From contig WELA01001079.1 of the NCBI GenBank assembly GCA_009602735.1, positions 62,001 through 126,000 on the forward strand: a stretch of 64,000 nucleotides of DNA, in the 5' to 3' direction. This stretch comes from Mesotaenium endlicherianum. Lineage: Eukaryota; Streptophyta; Zygnematophyceae; Zygnematales; Mesotaeniaceae. Below, in pieces: positions 22,755 to 35,106 of this stretch (its first letter is position 1; each line of letters starts with the position of its first letter). The notes below the pieces were generated by a model. It did no database searches, had not been told where the DNA came from, and saw only the letters and a program-made list of their open reading frames with translations. Position numbers and translations under genes: made by a program.

Positions 22755-25700
22755 ATGATGACCCCCTCAAAACAGATTCATCTTGTGCCGCTGAAGTGGT
22801 TCAAGCTGCAGCTGCAGCTCTCGCGCGCCCTGCAGATTTTGGCGTGTCCCCTGAAGCCTGCTGAGGTCTTTAGGCAGCTGTTAGCATTTCCTTTATGTCC
22901 CCAGTCCAGCAACGGTGCATGGCCTTTGCCACAATCTTGTTCTCACCTGCTTAATGAGCAGTGCCTTTGCAAATTGCATGATTTCTTTTCACACGGTCTC
23001 GCTTCCGGCACTGGGAGCTCTGCCAGATATGAAAAGCAGTATCAATCAAAAACTCGTCCACAGTTGGACTTGCTGGACTCTGAGAGATGGGACAATGTAC
23101 AGCATGATGTAGTTTCTGCTGGGTTCACTACCAAGTGCCTAGGAGCCCAAGTTTTAGTAGGGGACTTCAGCTTGGGATTCAAGTTGATGGTGAAACCAAT
23201 TTGTTTTCCCAGGCCTTCCTTAGAGGTTCAGCAGGTTCTTTTCCCTAGAGTCAGTCGCCAGTGGAGTTTTTGGCATCTGGAAAATGGCTCGAAACCGTGG
23301 GTGGCAAGGTATATTACTTCGCTACCTGTGGGCAGCCTGTGCGGGGTCCATGGGCAGGATTTAGGGCCTGAGGGTGGGACTTGTTTTCCTGGATTTCAAG
23401 GCCAACTGCCCTTGTCCCTGCGAGACTCGATGTGGAAGCAACCAAAAAATCTAGGATATAAATTTCAATCGCTTGCGTGGAAACAGCAACCACCATGGAA
23501 GCAGCACATTTCAGGTTTTAGCACTGGGGTCAGGCCTGTAGCACAACAGAGCAGTCGTGAGGCTGGAGCTCCTGCCAGCGCCGGACTGCAGACAAAGAGC
23601 GGGCCAGGTGACACCATCGGGCTCAAAGTGGGGGCTAAGACACGGGAGGGGGTCAAGGAGGGCTGCTGGACTTGGGCTAATGTGCTTAACTGGCCTAACA
23701 CCATATCTGGTGCTCGGCTTCTTCTAGGGCCCCTTATTGGGTGGTAAGTGTAGCCTTCCATCATTTCTCAGTACTAAACCTGAAACCCCGTACCCTGCAC
23801 CCTACCCTTTAGACATTTGTTGGCATAGTGACCTGACTGCCTGCGCTCACCTTTTGGGGATGGAGGCACCATGTGGCTTGGCAGGATGGTAATCCACAAC
23901 CACGCACAGCTGGCGCTGGCCTCTCTAGCAGTTGCAGCTGTTAGTGATTGGGTAAGTACATAATTTTCCAGCTTTTCTTTCTCCTCCCCCTAATTATTTT
24001 CTCCCCACAATCCCTTCCTCTTCTTTTCTGTCCAAGTCTATGTGATGTGCCCTGTCTTGCCAAACGAAGTGGCATAATAAGGAGCAAGTATCAAATCTCT
24101 GCATTGAAGTGAAAGCCTACAGTCTTCTGGCTGCCACTTGAGAATCTAGCTATAGTGAGTGACTTAGACTCACATCCTCTTGTGCCTTCGCAGTCTTCTG
24201 TTCCCTCTAGGTTCCACATGTCGCTTATGGGCTGCCCTTGAGTGTTAGCAGACAAAAACCATGCTACAGTGAAGGGCCTTATGTCAGTTGACGGTCACTT
24301 GATGCGCACTTTCCCCTTATGAGCAAATTTTAAGACGTTGACTGAACACTACACCATAGAGCCCAACCATGAATATTCTGAGTTTGCACCCTACAGGGTG
24401 GGTGTTGCAGCTTGACGGCTACCTGGCGCGCAGGCTGCGCGTGAATTCTGTCATTGGCTCCTACCTTGACCCCCTCGCTGACAAGGTACAACCATATTCT
24501 CATCCCTATTTCAAACTGGTACCTGATATTTCAGCCAAGGCAACATAACATACACTGACTTGAATTAGGGGCAAAGTTTCTGGCCAGTCTATCGGCCTTC
24601 CCTGCAAGAACTGAAGTCCTGAAATTTGAGTCTCCTATTTTGTATCCAAGCCTACACATGAGCCTTCTTTAGAAATACAAACTACGCTCATGATGATAGC
24701 CCTGTATTAGACATCTTTCCCTTTGCTTTGCCGTCTCTTCTCAGTTTTTGTTCCGGTGAAAGCATGACTGATTTCTGGTTGCTAGAGTGGGCATGGGTGC
24801 TTTATTAGGCGCGGTACATGTGAGAAAGAGCAGAAACGTCTGCGGATCGTTTTTGCGAGTATGTGTCCCTTTTAGATGACATACTGATCGCCACTGCTGA
24901 AAGAGAGAGACTGCAATTTGTTATGTCCGTTCTGGCTTTACATACCCGTCTTTCTGATATGCTCACTGTGCTCGTCAAGTATTTTTAAGATTTTTTTACT
25001 TTTCCTGCTGTTGCAGGTCCTTACATGTTGTGCATATGCTGTATCCATTTTTACAACATTAAGACTTACTGATGACAAGGACCCTGCACTTGGTTTCAGG
25101 TGTTCACGTGAACGCTATAGCCTGGTTCTCCATTTCTTGTAAACCATGAGCAAATAGAATATCAGGTGCATCTCATCTGCTTTGACTTGCAAGGAGGTTT
25201 AGTGACTTTCAAGTTGGTGCAGGTGCTAATAGCGTGCGTGGCTGTTGCTGTCACGGCACACGGTCTTCTACCTGGTAGGCCTGCGTCCCTTACACATAAT
25301 TGCATTGACGCGCATAAGCTCATGTGCATACACACGTACCTAAAACCCACCGAGCATTCAATCTTACATTTGTGTATTGCTTTTTGCACCAGCTACTACC
25401 ACGTGCAGCACATGCAACAGAGTTCATTAGCTTGAAGTTACTGTGTGCATGCAGCTTATCTCATTAAAGATATGTTGTTATCTAAAAACTAAAGATGTGT
25501 CTTTTACATGCTTGTCTCTATTGAATTAGGAGCGTTGTATCTCGAGGAGGGGATGAGAAGAACAGGAGAAGGAAGGTGAGGGATTAAAAGTAGGAAGGGT
25601 CGGGGGTTTAGAATCTGACTTTGAAAATTTAATGAACACACCTACACAAATATGGTGCATCTTCAGTAGTTTCTGGCTTGTGTGGCATCTAGATGAAGTT

Positions 25701-28358
25701 GATAGCTTAGGGAGCATCTTAACTGCATGAGAAAGAGTGGAAACGGGTCCATCAAGGAGGAGTTTTCTAACAAGGGATGTATGCGGGCGCGCATGCAGTT
25801 TGGCTTGTGAGTTTGGTGCTGGCCAGGGACGCTGCTCTGCTATGTGGCGCCTTCTGGCTGCATGCTAGGTCTCTCTCCTGGAAGGTGCCAATCTGGCACT
25901 CTCATATTTGACTTCTGCTGCTGGAGTCACAGCCCTCCTCTACTCCCTTCTTGTCGCATTATCGCTTTCCCTTGGTTCAGTTGACTCCTGTGTGAAGCTT
26001 GTGCCAGGAAAATGTTTGTGTTTTCTTTGCACATTTGCACGCTCTCGTTGGCCTTTTTATACCTTGTTTGCAACTGATAGGACCCTGTGTGGAAGTACTT
26101 ATAAAACATTTTGGACCTTTTCGTACGGCTACGTCTCTAGACGCTGGCACGAGATGCCTTGTTCATTTCTGAGATGTGTGCAACAGCAGCACCTACAGCA
26201 GCAGCTACTGACTCCTGGCACATGTTAGACAACATACTGTGCAACATGTGATAATTTGCGCACCCCTTTAGCTGGAGGGCGGCTCGGACTCGTGATGTGC
26301 CTCCTTTGCGGTTGAACACCCCACCACAAGCCCCCCTTCCTTCGGCCTGCTTCTCATAAAAGAGGATGATGACATTTGATGGGCCTCCTGCAGGAGTTGG
26401 ACGTTTCTTCCCCACTGGCATTCTCCACCTTGTGCTCGTTACAATATCTTTAAAGCTGGGAGCTTGTTACTCTCTCTGTTGTGTTTCTTGTGTCTGCTTG
26501 CTGTGAAGCTGTGGCGTGATGTTTGTTTCTATGTTGGCAGTGGCGGGGACTGGGTGCAATTCTCAGCATCGTTCCGGGTGAAGCACAGAAAATGGAGCCG
26601 CTCTTCATTTCCAAGGTCGTAAGCTTGCATTTCTTGTTTTTCTTTTGCAATTGGAAGAGCAGCAATTTGTAGGTGTATATTGCAGTTGTCATAGTTTATA
26701 AATGCACACTTGTGGTGATTCAGAAACACATTGGATGTCAACCTCGCGTTCGTGCCGTCACTTAGTTTACATTGATATTTTCAAACAAGCTCTGGGAGTA
26801 ACTTAATGTCCACATTAAGACGTTATATCAGATTGTTTTGTTATTCTCTGGGAAAGGGTAAAGAGCACACCCAACCGGTCTGGGCAAGCCTGCTCCAGGC
26901 AGCACCTTCCTGTTTGACCCCCTGCTAGATGAGAGGTGTCCTATTTTTGCCTCTCTTATTGTGGGACCGCTTGTGTGAAATGTGTGCTGACTTTCTTGGA
27001 GGTCTTGTGTGCCAGTTAGCCGGTTCATTTACTGTGGGACTGCTTGTGTTTGATGCATGCGAACTTTTTGCAGGCCTGTTAGCCAGTTCATTTGATTTTA
27101 TCTACAGAATATGTCAGCAGCTTTGGCAATGAGAAGGATAATGGAATGTGGAAAAATATGTGTAAGGTTTAGTGCGCGCAGTCCTCGTCTCTCTATTTCA
27201 GCCACGCCATTGGAACAGGAGAGAAGAAGAGACCCACTCGCACGCACACAAAGACACCACACGTATAGGCTCACACATGCAGAAGCGAACACAAGAGGGC
27301 CCCTTTCTACCTGTCATGCAGCTGCTGCTTTACGTCCAAACGTGCCCTAGCAATATATGCATGTAGTGGGTCCGTGTGGTGAGAGCAGCGGTACAGGTTG
27401 GCAGGCACCGACAACAAAGGATTCAGCAAGCTTTGTGCCGCAAATGACCTTGCTCTTGTTAACGCCAATGTGTGTGTGCATGCTTGTCATCCTTGAGCCC
27501 CTCCGCAGGATTGTTTTGACTACATAAAGTTTGCGCTCTACTTGCAAAAGGTATTCTTAGATTGTTATGCAATCATCACTATATCCGCATCCCCGATAAA
27601 TTGCATATCTAAACTCTGAAAGAATGGGCGCATGTCTGGTAAGTGGCAGGTGAACACTGTACTGCAGCTGGCGCTGGTGGGAGCGGCGCTACTACAGCCG
27701 GCCTTGGGGGAATCGCTTTCGCCTGCTGTTGCCACCGGCCTGGCCAACCTGATCCCTTCCTTGACGTATTCTTTTTTCTACCACTTGCGCCCTCAACTCT
27801 ACCTTCCTTGCCTCTGGAATAGTGGTGGTCTTGCAATCAACCCAAACACTTCTTTGACTCATCAGCTTGACAGTAGCCCAATGTGATCACTACCTAACCC
27901 TAAAAGTTTAGTATCTAAGTATACTGCAGGCCATACTTGCGTCAAGCCGACGACTCAAAGTTGGGCGTTCAAAAATGGCAGTTTGAGGATTGCAAATGAC
28001 TTTCTACTCATATGCTTGCTTATAAGCAGGGAGAACCAGGTGTTTACACAAGTCTAGCAGGAAGGTAAGTGAGATGTCACAAAGAGCATGACGAGAATTA
28101 CTTGCCACCTCTCATGTTGGTGTGCACCATTGTTTATCTAGACTCTTTTGAACATGAAGTATGCTTGTGTTGAAGCTGTCATGCCATCTGTAAAGTATCT
28201 GTAAGGAAAGTTTCTTACAAAACACTAGGAGCCCCGCAAATACCAGGCCTTCACTTTAAGCGATGAGTTGTTTGTGCTGCAGATTTGTGGTGGCGGGTTC
28301 AACCGTGGCATCATGGATTGCCTATGGAGTTAAGTTTGGCACTAAAAAGCGGCCTTGA
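22755..28358 (+). CDS. CLS: cardiolipin synthase (CMP-forming), mitochondrial, eight exons
   Basis: This enzyme joins CDP-diacylglycerol and phosphatidylglycerol into cardiolipin in the inner mitochondrial membrane. Proposed exons are 22755-23743, 23885-23951, 24411-24485, 25223-25274, 25799-25884, 26541-26615, 27650-27765 and 28283-28358. All introns are GT-AG and all phases agree, giving 511 residues. Exon 1 ends in [19 protein letters not shown]. The CDP-alcohol phosphotransferase signature D-x2-DG-x2-AR-x8-G-x3-D-x3-D is complete (Asp351, Asp354, Gly355, Ala358, Arg359, Gly368, Asp372, Asp376) and is split by the exon 2/3 intron. Later blocks match plant [53 protein letters not shown] and the C-terminal [13 protein letters not shown]. 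Plant enzymes are about 340 residues, so the 300-residue N-terminus is long. Either the start lies further in or exon 1 hides an intron. It appears intact. Confidence 0.9.
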
Positions 28359-28446
28359 GGGGCAGGATCTACATTCTCAACCAAATACTATATTTGGAGC
28401 CTACTTTCTCAATTCATAATTTGCAAATACAGATGTACATTTATAC

Positions 28447-28452
28447 AATAAA
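28447..28452 (+). terminator. polyadenylation signal of the cardiolipin synthase gene
   Basis: AATAAA lies about 90 bp after the TGA stop, just before the truncated family D LTR begins at about 28530. Confidence 0.55.
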
Positions 28453-28529
28453 AGTCCGTGTGCGGACAGAAAACCTTCGCTTCATCATGTGGGGTGTCGT
28501 TTGCTAGAAGTACAAAGCTTTCTACAAAG

Positions 28530-29040
28530 CCTCCTAGTGTGACTGTGTGCATTGAATGCGCCGCCTTTAGCGCCGGTTTTGCAGGGAATATATAGCAGTA
28601 GATGCCCTTGGAAGGACATCATTTTAGAAGTCAATTATGCCAGCTGTGAGTCACAAAGTTATCAGTAAAGTTTACACTTTTACCTTTTGTGTTTCCAGGA
28701 CCACTTAGACTCTCTCTTGTGAAGAGCAAGCCTTCCTAGCTTCCAGTCACTAGAAGAACTTCACGAGTGGTGAGCAAAGTCACAGCTTAGACCCTGCCAC
28801 TGGACTACTTTGAAGATCATGATGTGCTCCCAGTAATCTTTTGGGCCATACTTCATTAGTTGCTTTCCTAAAAGATTTCAGTCTTGAGGTGCTCACTCTG
28901 GAGAGTACACATCCCCCTACTTCTAAAGAGATCTCTCATTGCCTGCAAGCAATTAGAGTCTTGAGGGTATGCCCACCCATAGTGGGGCTATCTTATCGAC
29001 CTTACTACGAAGAGGCTAGTCGCAAGGACTCAGACTAAGA
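28530..29040 (+). repeat. partial 5' LTR, leader and gag start of family D, copy 1
   Basis: It aligns with about 48775-49290. It shares GCCTCCTAG, a TATA-like GGAATATATAGCAG (about 28590-28605), the R/U5 region, the leader and the first gag codons. The outer (U3) part of the LTR is absent. Confidence 0.75.
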
Positions 29041-29600
29041 CTCATCAACTGCAGGAGTTCCAAATACTCCTTGGAGGAGGCTTACCTCTCAGTTGAGAAG
29101 GAGAGCCTGGCAGCCGCACGGAGCAACATCAGCGACCGTGTGGGCCTCGCATCCACAGGTGTACGATAAGAGGCCGCGGTGGTGCCATCTTCCACGATAC
29201 GACCAGCCCCTGCAGGCCAGCCCCAACAGCAACAGCCTCAGCGCTTGCAGCTGCTTCAGCAGACTTAGCAGTGCGGAGCTCCGCGCAGCCGTATTTCCAT
29301 GGCCGCCACATCGAGCAATCCTTGCTGGTCCTGCGAGAAGATGGGCCACTCTCGACGTGACTGCACGCTCGCGCAGAACAGCAAGCCCGGCGACTGCACC
29401 TACTCTGGCAAAGCTGACCACTTGCAGATTGCTTGCCTACAGGAGAAGCGCGACATCAAGAACGGGCGCGCTCGTGACGAATCCTCCGCCGCGGCAAGCC
29501 AGCGGGGCACGCGCAACCCGTGCACTGGCAGACGGCGTGCGATGATGGCGGCCACCGCCACGATCAACGCCGTGATGACGCCCGGCGAGAACCACTAGAG
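29041..29600 (+). mobile_element. family D gag remnant and zinc knuckles, copy 1
   Basis: It joins a short gag C-terminal stretch (matching about 49915-50030) to two knuckle motifs. The first, CWSCEKMGHSRRDC, is a canonical CCHC. The second corresponds to CTYCGKAGHLQ in copy 3. A basic Arg-rich stretch follows. It is shorter than copy 3 in the gag part. Confidence 0.75.
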
Positions 29601-30899
29601 CTACGACGCTTTCAGCAACGCGTTGTTAGCAGCCAAAGCCGAGACCGCTTGCCTACACGCTTGCAACGCCAGCTTTGGCTACGGCGCGTGTGGGGTGCGA
29701 TACGCTCGTGCCAACGGCACGCTCCCCGCTCAGGATCTGTCAGTGGCAGACAGGGGCGACCCAATTGGCTGACAGCAGGCAGACGCCCATCCGTCGCAGC
29801 TCGGCTAGCCCATGCCACAGTCCGCCCTTGCGACGAGCCGGCCCCAGCGCCAGCGCACCCAACACGAACGCTGGCGATGGTCCTGGCCTTCACGGCCTTG
29901 CTGTCAACAGCAGGGACAACCATGGTCGGCCTAGCGACAGCTGGCGTCCCCCTACAAGCCCGCCAGACGGCTACGCAGGCCACAATGAACTTCGGCACTT
30001 GCACCGCACACGCATGCGCACGTCTGCGCATGAGGGAGCGCCAGGAGCATTGCTGCCTGCTGCTAGCTGCCAGCAGCTGATTCCAGCAACGGGCGCCACG
30101 CGGCGCGCGTACGGCATCTGAGGCGCCACGCTCCAGCACCAGCATCGTTGTCCGTGGTCAGGCGCCAGGGATGGCGGCGCAAGGTCCATTTCGACGACTT
30201 GGTCTCCTCCTCTTTGGCACGCCAGCTTGAGCAGCTGCGCTTGGCAGCTGCTCCCAGATGCCGTCACTTGGCGCAGGCATATGGCTCGAACCAGTAGATG
30301 CGCAGACGAGAGAGGGGGCCGACATCACCCATCAGAGGGGGGGTACCCCCAATCCTGTCGCATGACCCGATCGTTGGGGAGCCACGGGACGGCTCGCGCA
30401 TGACGTGGCACAGCCAAGGTGTAAACCCTGGCCGCGCACAAAACCCCGGCGTCGCCGCAATCTGCGCTGCCAAGGTTGCACAGGGTCTGCTCGCTCGTAA
30501 GTGGGCCGATCAAGCATTGCACGGAGCACACGCATGTGAGAGCGCCAAAGGATCGACGGCCCGCCTCAGGGGCGACTCTGGAGCGCCACCTAAAGGCCCA
30601 GCATAGGTCCTTCTGGACCCTGCAACCGTGCCGACGCCTGTGCCAGTCCCCACAGAGGCGCCCATCCTCGCCGAGGCGCCAGCGCCACAGCCAGAGTCTG
30701 CACTGGCAGCTTCGCTCGCAATGGCACATGTTGCAGTAGGGTCAACAGCCGCGCCATTTGAGGCCCTAGTTTGTTGTGCACGAACACGGCCACTTGGTAG
30801 TGGTCCGGCATCTCATGAGGCGTCCCGCGAGCGCAAGCTCGTGGCGGTTGCTAGGCAAGCAGCAATCGCACCGAAGCGCGACGGGCTCAACTAGGGACG

Positions 30900-31710
30900 G
30901 CGTACGGAGGAAGCCCCGCGTCTGCCTTGCTCCTTCCGCGTCTTGGACCCGCCAGCAACGCTAGTCCGGCATCACACGCACTCGCCTCTCCGGTGATGAC
31001 GGTGGAGCTCAACGCCGAGGTGCTATCGATGGCGTTGCACCGCATGCCGGCGGCGTCCTTCGCGGAGTTCGGCGTGACGTTGGAGGCAACTCGGCAAACC
31101 ACCCAGGTGATGCTTTGTTCACGCGCTCTTGGTGCCCGCACGAGCACAGATTGGCCGATAGCAGGGGCTTCTACTGCGATGCTCTCTGATCCCGCTCAAC
31201 CCCCGTACGAGCGCAGGTTAATCAGCAGCCCCAACGCTGCGTTCTTAGACAACGCACAAGGATTCATGTTGGTCAACAAACAGGCCACTCAGCGCATTAT
31301 GTTCAACATTGGCGCAGAGCCAGTTCTGATCAGTCACAGCTATCTCTGGCAGCTGGGCCTCTCCTCAGCCGACCTGGAGGATTTGCCCGTGCGGATCAAG
31401 ACTGCGGCTGGTACATCCAAGTTCGTGACAAGGCGTACTCGGCTGGCGCTCGTCTTCTCATTTCGGCCCGAGACCGAGGATGAGACAACAATCCATCGTC
31501 ACGCGCTCAACACGCGCTCTGACACCTTGACGTTCTCTTGGGGCAGGACGTGCTCTTCCTCATTGGAGTTGCTGTGGATAACTTAACGGAGCGGGCACAC
31601 TATCGGCCCGACTGGCGCACGCAAGGCACGCGCACGGCCTCAATCTCGCTTAACATCCTAGACCGGCGACCTATATCGGCGTCGCTCTACGGCTTCATGG
31701 CGTTAGGCGA
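30900..31710 (+). mobile_element. family D protease region, copy 1
   Basis: It matches copy 3 (about 52380-53170) block by block: LALHRMPA-like upstream helix, QRIMF followed by the active-site region, LSSADLED, ETTIHRHAL, QDVLF and the SLYGFMALG end. The fold is inferred from the QRIMFDTGA motif in copy 3, a retropepsin active-site signature. Confidence 0.7.
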
Positions 31711-33640
31711 CGATGGTGATAGGCTTGGCGTCACCCAAACAAGCAAGGGCGGCTCGAAGGATGACGACGGTTCTGTTGGGGCAAACCTGCTCCAGCCCCA
31801 GGACGAGGAGCTTGATACCAAGCGCAGAGCTCCACCTCTCACCACAGGATCAAGCGCAGCTGCTGAGAGCGCAGGCCCCAAAGTTTGTGCGCATTTACGC
31901 GGCACAGCACGCCGTGATGCGTCAGATGACAGCAGCAGCGACCGCCGCCGACGACGCCGTTACAACAGCAGTGGCTACGGCTGCTAGAGCCTACGAGCTC
32001 CTCGCAGCCACCGCCAGCGCGGTTCGTCCGTGAGGCGCCTTTGCGTGAGAGGGAGCCCTTGCCCGCCGCACGATCTGATGTCCGCCTACGACAGTGGGAG
32101 TGGCCATGCGGTTTCAGATGGCGTGTCAGCCACCTTCGCCATCAATGCACACAGACGATACCGACCGCTGCACGATTGCCTTGGAGGAGGAGGCCATGCG
32201 CCCGGCCGCCTACGACCTTCTGGCAGATGAGGAGTCGTACGGGATGGCGTCGGAGGAGTCGTACGAGGAGTCGATTGAGGCACCCTCGTAGGCCATGTCC
32301 GTCACGCCTGTCGCTCGCGTTTGCCGCATGCCCACAGTTCCCCTACGCTTCAGCACGCTGATAGAGCCCTCAGGCTTTGACAGGCCTGTTGGTCCCTTTG
32401 GGGTTTGGCCGCTCTTCCTCTGTCGGCCCGCCAGGGTTCAGCTTGCCTACGCCCGCTAGGTCTGGCGAAGCCTTTCGCTGTGTGGCAGGCCCACGGTGCC
32501 AACCCAAGCATGACTGCTCGACTGACGCCAGCTGTCGAAACCTCACGCACAGGCTGTACGACAGAGGTGCCAGAGATGGCAGGTCCGGCTCGTGCGCCTT
32601 TCTTGCTGCTACCTCCAGCACCTCTGACACGCGCGCCAACGCCGCTCGCGCGATTGTCAGCGCACCTGGCACTGCGATGATTGCCGTGCCCATTTTGCGC
32701 TCAGTCATCCGTCCAAAGTCAGGACGAGAACTGCGTGACAGGTTGCGAGCTCTCACTCCGCCGCAGCTCAGGCGCAGTCTTCGCAGCAGGCGCAGTCTCA
32801 CGCCCTCGCCCAAAGGTGGTCAATCTCTCACGCCGCCCTACAGCAATACCCGGGATCGTCCCGTCACTCCGCCCTACCGCAACAGCCGCGATCGGGCAGC
32901 CACCCCGCCGTACCGTGAGGTGGACAATTTCGAGGATGCCCCGCACTCCACCACGTACGCCACCCACACGCTCTACGATCAGCGGCCACCACTCTTTCGC
33001 AGCCGGCGACAGGCCTAACGGCTTACCTCTCTCCAAGGAGGGCCGCACCAGTACCCGCGCGTGCAACTCCAGGCCCGGACGCCGCTCTGCAGCCGTCGAC
33101 AACCTGGCGCGCCGCCACCCGCATCTTGACGATCAGCTGCCGCTTCACCCGCAGCTCCGTGCCCAAGTGCAGCTGGCGCCTTGCCCGCCAATCACCAGTG
33201 CGTGTCCGGCAGTTTGCTCATGGTAAAAAGCCCGCTGGCAGCGCCAACCTGGTGAACCTCCCGTTCCACCAGCGCCAGCAGGCCTACTACGACCCGCACC
33301 CGTACCTGCCCCAGCGCCCAGTAATGGACCAGCTCACGTACGCAAGATCATGAGGCCAGGCGCAGGTGGCAGCTCACATGCGTGCCATGGCCCAGTCACA
33401 TTCCACGCGTGTGCCCTCTCCCATCTTGCAGGATGCTCGAGACAGGTGGCGTCAGTTACAGGCCCACGCGCGCATTGCCTGGCCCCAGCCGCTGGCTGGG
33501 TCTATTTTGCATCTTACGTGCAATTACGCCGACCGCGCAGTCGTTGCGCTCCGCATGGCTCCTCACTAAGCCAGCATGGCCCGTATATACCCGCCGACAA
33601 CAAAGCCAGGCGATCCTGCTGTGGGTCTTTGCCTCCTGCC
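31711..33640 (+). mobile_element. family D linker between protease and methyltransferase-like region, copy 1
   Basis: About 1.9 kb of GC-rich sequence is Ala/Pro/Ser/Arg-rich in every frame, with a repeated RDR-x-x-TPPYR-type motif around 32815-32930. It matches copy 3 up to its end at 53992 only in part. No domain is recognised. It probably encoded a disordered linker. Confidence 0.5.
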
Positions 33641-33649
33641 ATGCTGATC

Positions 33650-34665
33650 TACACGGAACAGCTGCATGAGCAGCTTGGCGGCATCGTCCTGGTGGAGCTG
33701 TTCACCGACATTGCTACTGGGTTGCTGGCTACCCTGCAGGTTGGTATTCCCGTCCGGCTGTACGTCTACGTCAACTCTGAACCTGAGGCGCAGCAGATCG
33801 CCCAACGCCACACGGCGCTCTATCACGAGCACTTTCCATTTGCGCCTTCCGCCTGGCGCAGACCGCTTGGCCCTTGGATGTACGCAATGTCACCGACGTG
33901 ACCCTGACCCCCCTCAGCCACGTGGACCTCGTCAATGCTGGCTGGGAGTGCCACGGGTTCTCCATCGCCGGTCGCGGCGGGGCCCTCAGTGACCCTTGCA
34001 CGGCGCTTTTTTGCACCTTCTTTGCGTCCTCAATATGGTTGAGGTGCGCCAGCCATCTCACTCCCTCGCGTGGGTCTTGCAAAATGTGGCGGTGCGCAAC
34101 GACAACCGGGCCAATGTTTGGGCCAACTTTGAGCTCTGCAACAGCTATCTTGGGCGCAAGGCCGTCATCAACGCTGCGCATTGGGTCCTTCGCCCACCGC
34201 GTGCGCGCCTACTTCATCACCCTGGCACGCTGGCGGCCCTAGCAGCCGCGGACGCACGCCACAATCGCACCATCAACTCCATTCTTGATGTCTTGCGATT
34301 GGCCCAACGCGTCACACCTTTGGCCCACCCATCACAGGCCCAGTGTGAGTTGCTCGGCAACGTCACGCGCGCCCTGCCAACATTCGTCAGCCGCTACGAC
34401 AGCGGAGCCTACATCGGCGCGGCCCGCGAGATGATCATCGACCTTTTCTCCGGCCTGTATGAGCGGTCGCGCGCCGCGGAGATGGAGCGCGCTATGGGTT
34501 TTCCGCCGCATTTGACCAGGTGGATGGCATCACCGAGGTCAACCGCATTTGGCTCTTCGGGCAGGCCATTGATGCCAACGTCTTGACATGGACTCTTTTG
34601 CAGACGCAGGCCTTCACACCCCTCCTTTTGGAGGCCCGTCATCCCGAGCTTCCCCGCCGCCTGGA
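33650..34665 (+). mobile_element. family D C5-cytosine methyltransferase-like region
   Basis: Blocks in the order of DNMT3-type enzymes are visible across this kilobase. Motif I-like IVLVELFTDIATGLLATLQ is at about 33685-33740. A motif II-like YVNSEPEAQQIAQRH follows, then LDVRNVTDVTL. Motif IV-like VDLVNAGWECHGFSIAGRG (with the candidate catalytic Cys) is at about 33927-33985. A motif VI-like WVLQNVAV is near 34071. A motif VIII-like GRKAVINAAH follows at 34153. MGFPPHLT is near 34495, and a closing IWLFGQAIDANVL at about 34550. Such enzymes methylate cytosine in DNA using S-adenosylmethionine. The region is broken, like the rest of the element. Capture of cytosine methyltransferases by retrotransposons is known from dinoflagellates and a charophyte alga, as I recall. 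Confidence 0.72.
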
Positions 34666-35106
34666 CGAGCCCAACGACGACTCCTTTGAGGACGACGGCA
34701 CCCAACCTTCTCCCGGCACTCGCTGGCGCTCTCAGCGGGGAGCGCCTGCCCTACAGGCCCCTCCTTATGGCGCGTACCAGCCGCCTCTTGCAATTGACTT
34801 CGACTCCGGCTCCCCGGGGGGGAACGGCGGAGGTAGGAGACACAGCGGGCCAGGGAGCCGCATCGCTCCTCTTTTTTTTTTCCTTTCGCACGCCAGCAAG
34901 CAGCTCCTACAAGTCAACTGGCAGTCGCAGGATAGGTGCGAGCAGGAGCAGATGCAAGGTAGCTGCTCTCTTCCAACAGACAGGCGACGCCAGCAGGGGG
35001 GCCGAGCTCTGCAGCAGCAGCACTGGAGGAGACAAGTGCAGGGCAGGCACCACCCCCAGCAGCCCCTACACGGACGCTGGGGGGGGCCCTTACCACGGCG
35101 CAGGCA

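Noticed and set aside
22643-22864. A separate small gene overlapping the start of cardiolipin synthase
   Set aside because: It overlaps exon 1 in another frame and has no conserved motif.
25013-25050. An alternative exon for the cardiolipin synthase gene, reading [10 protein letters not shown] after a TTGCAG acceptor
   Set aside because: It resembles exon 4 ([10 protein letters not shown]) only superficially. The frame runs into a low-conservation stretch, and the exon at 25223-25274 matches the family better and keeps the downstream phase.
29612-30606. Long open frames on both strands at 29.6-33.6 kb
   Set aside because: High GC content suppresses stop codons in all frames. Only the blocks shared with family D copy 3 and the recognised domains are supported.
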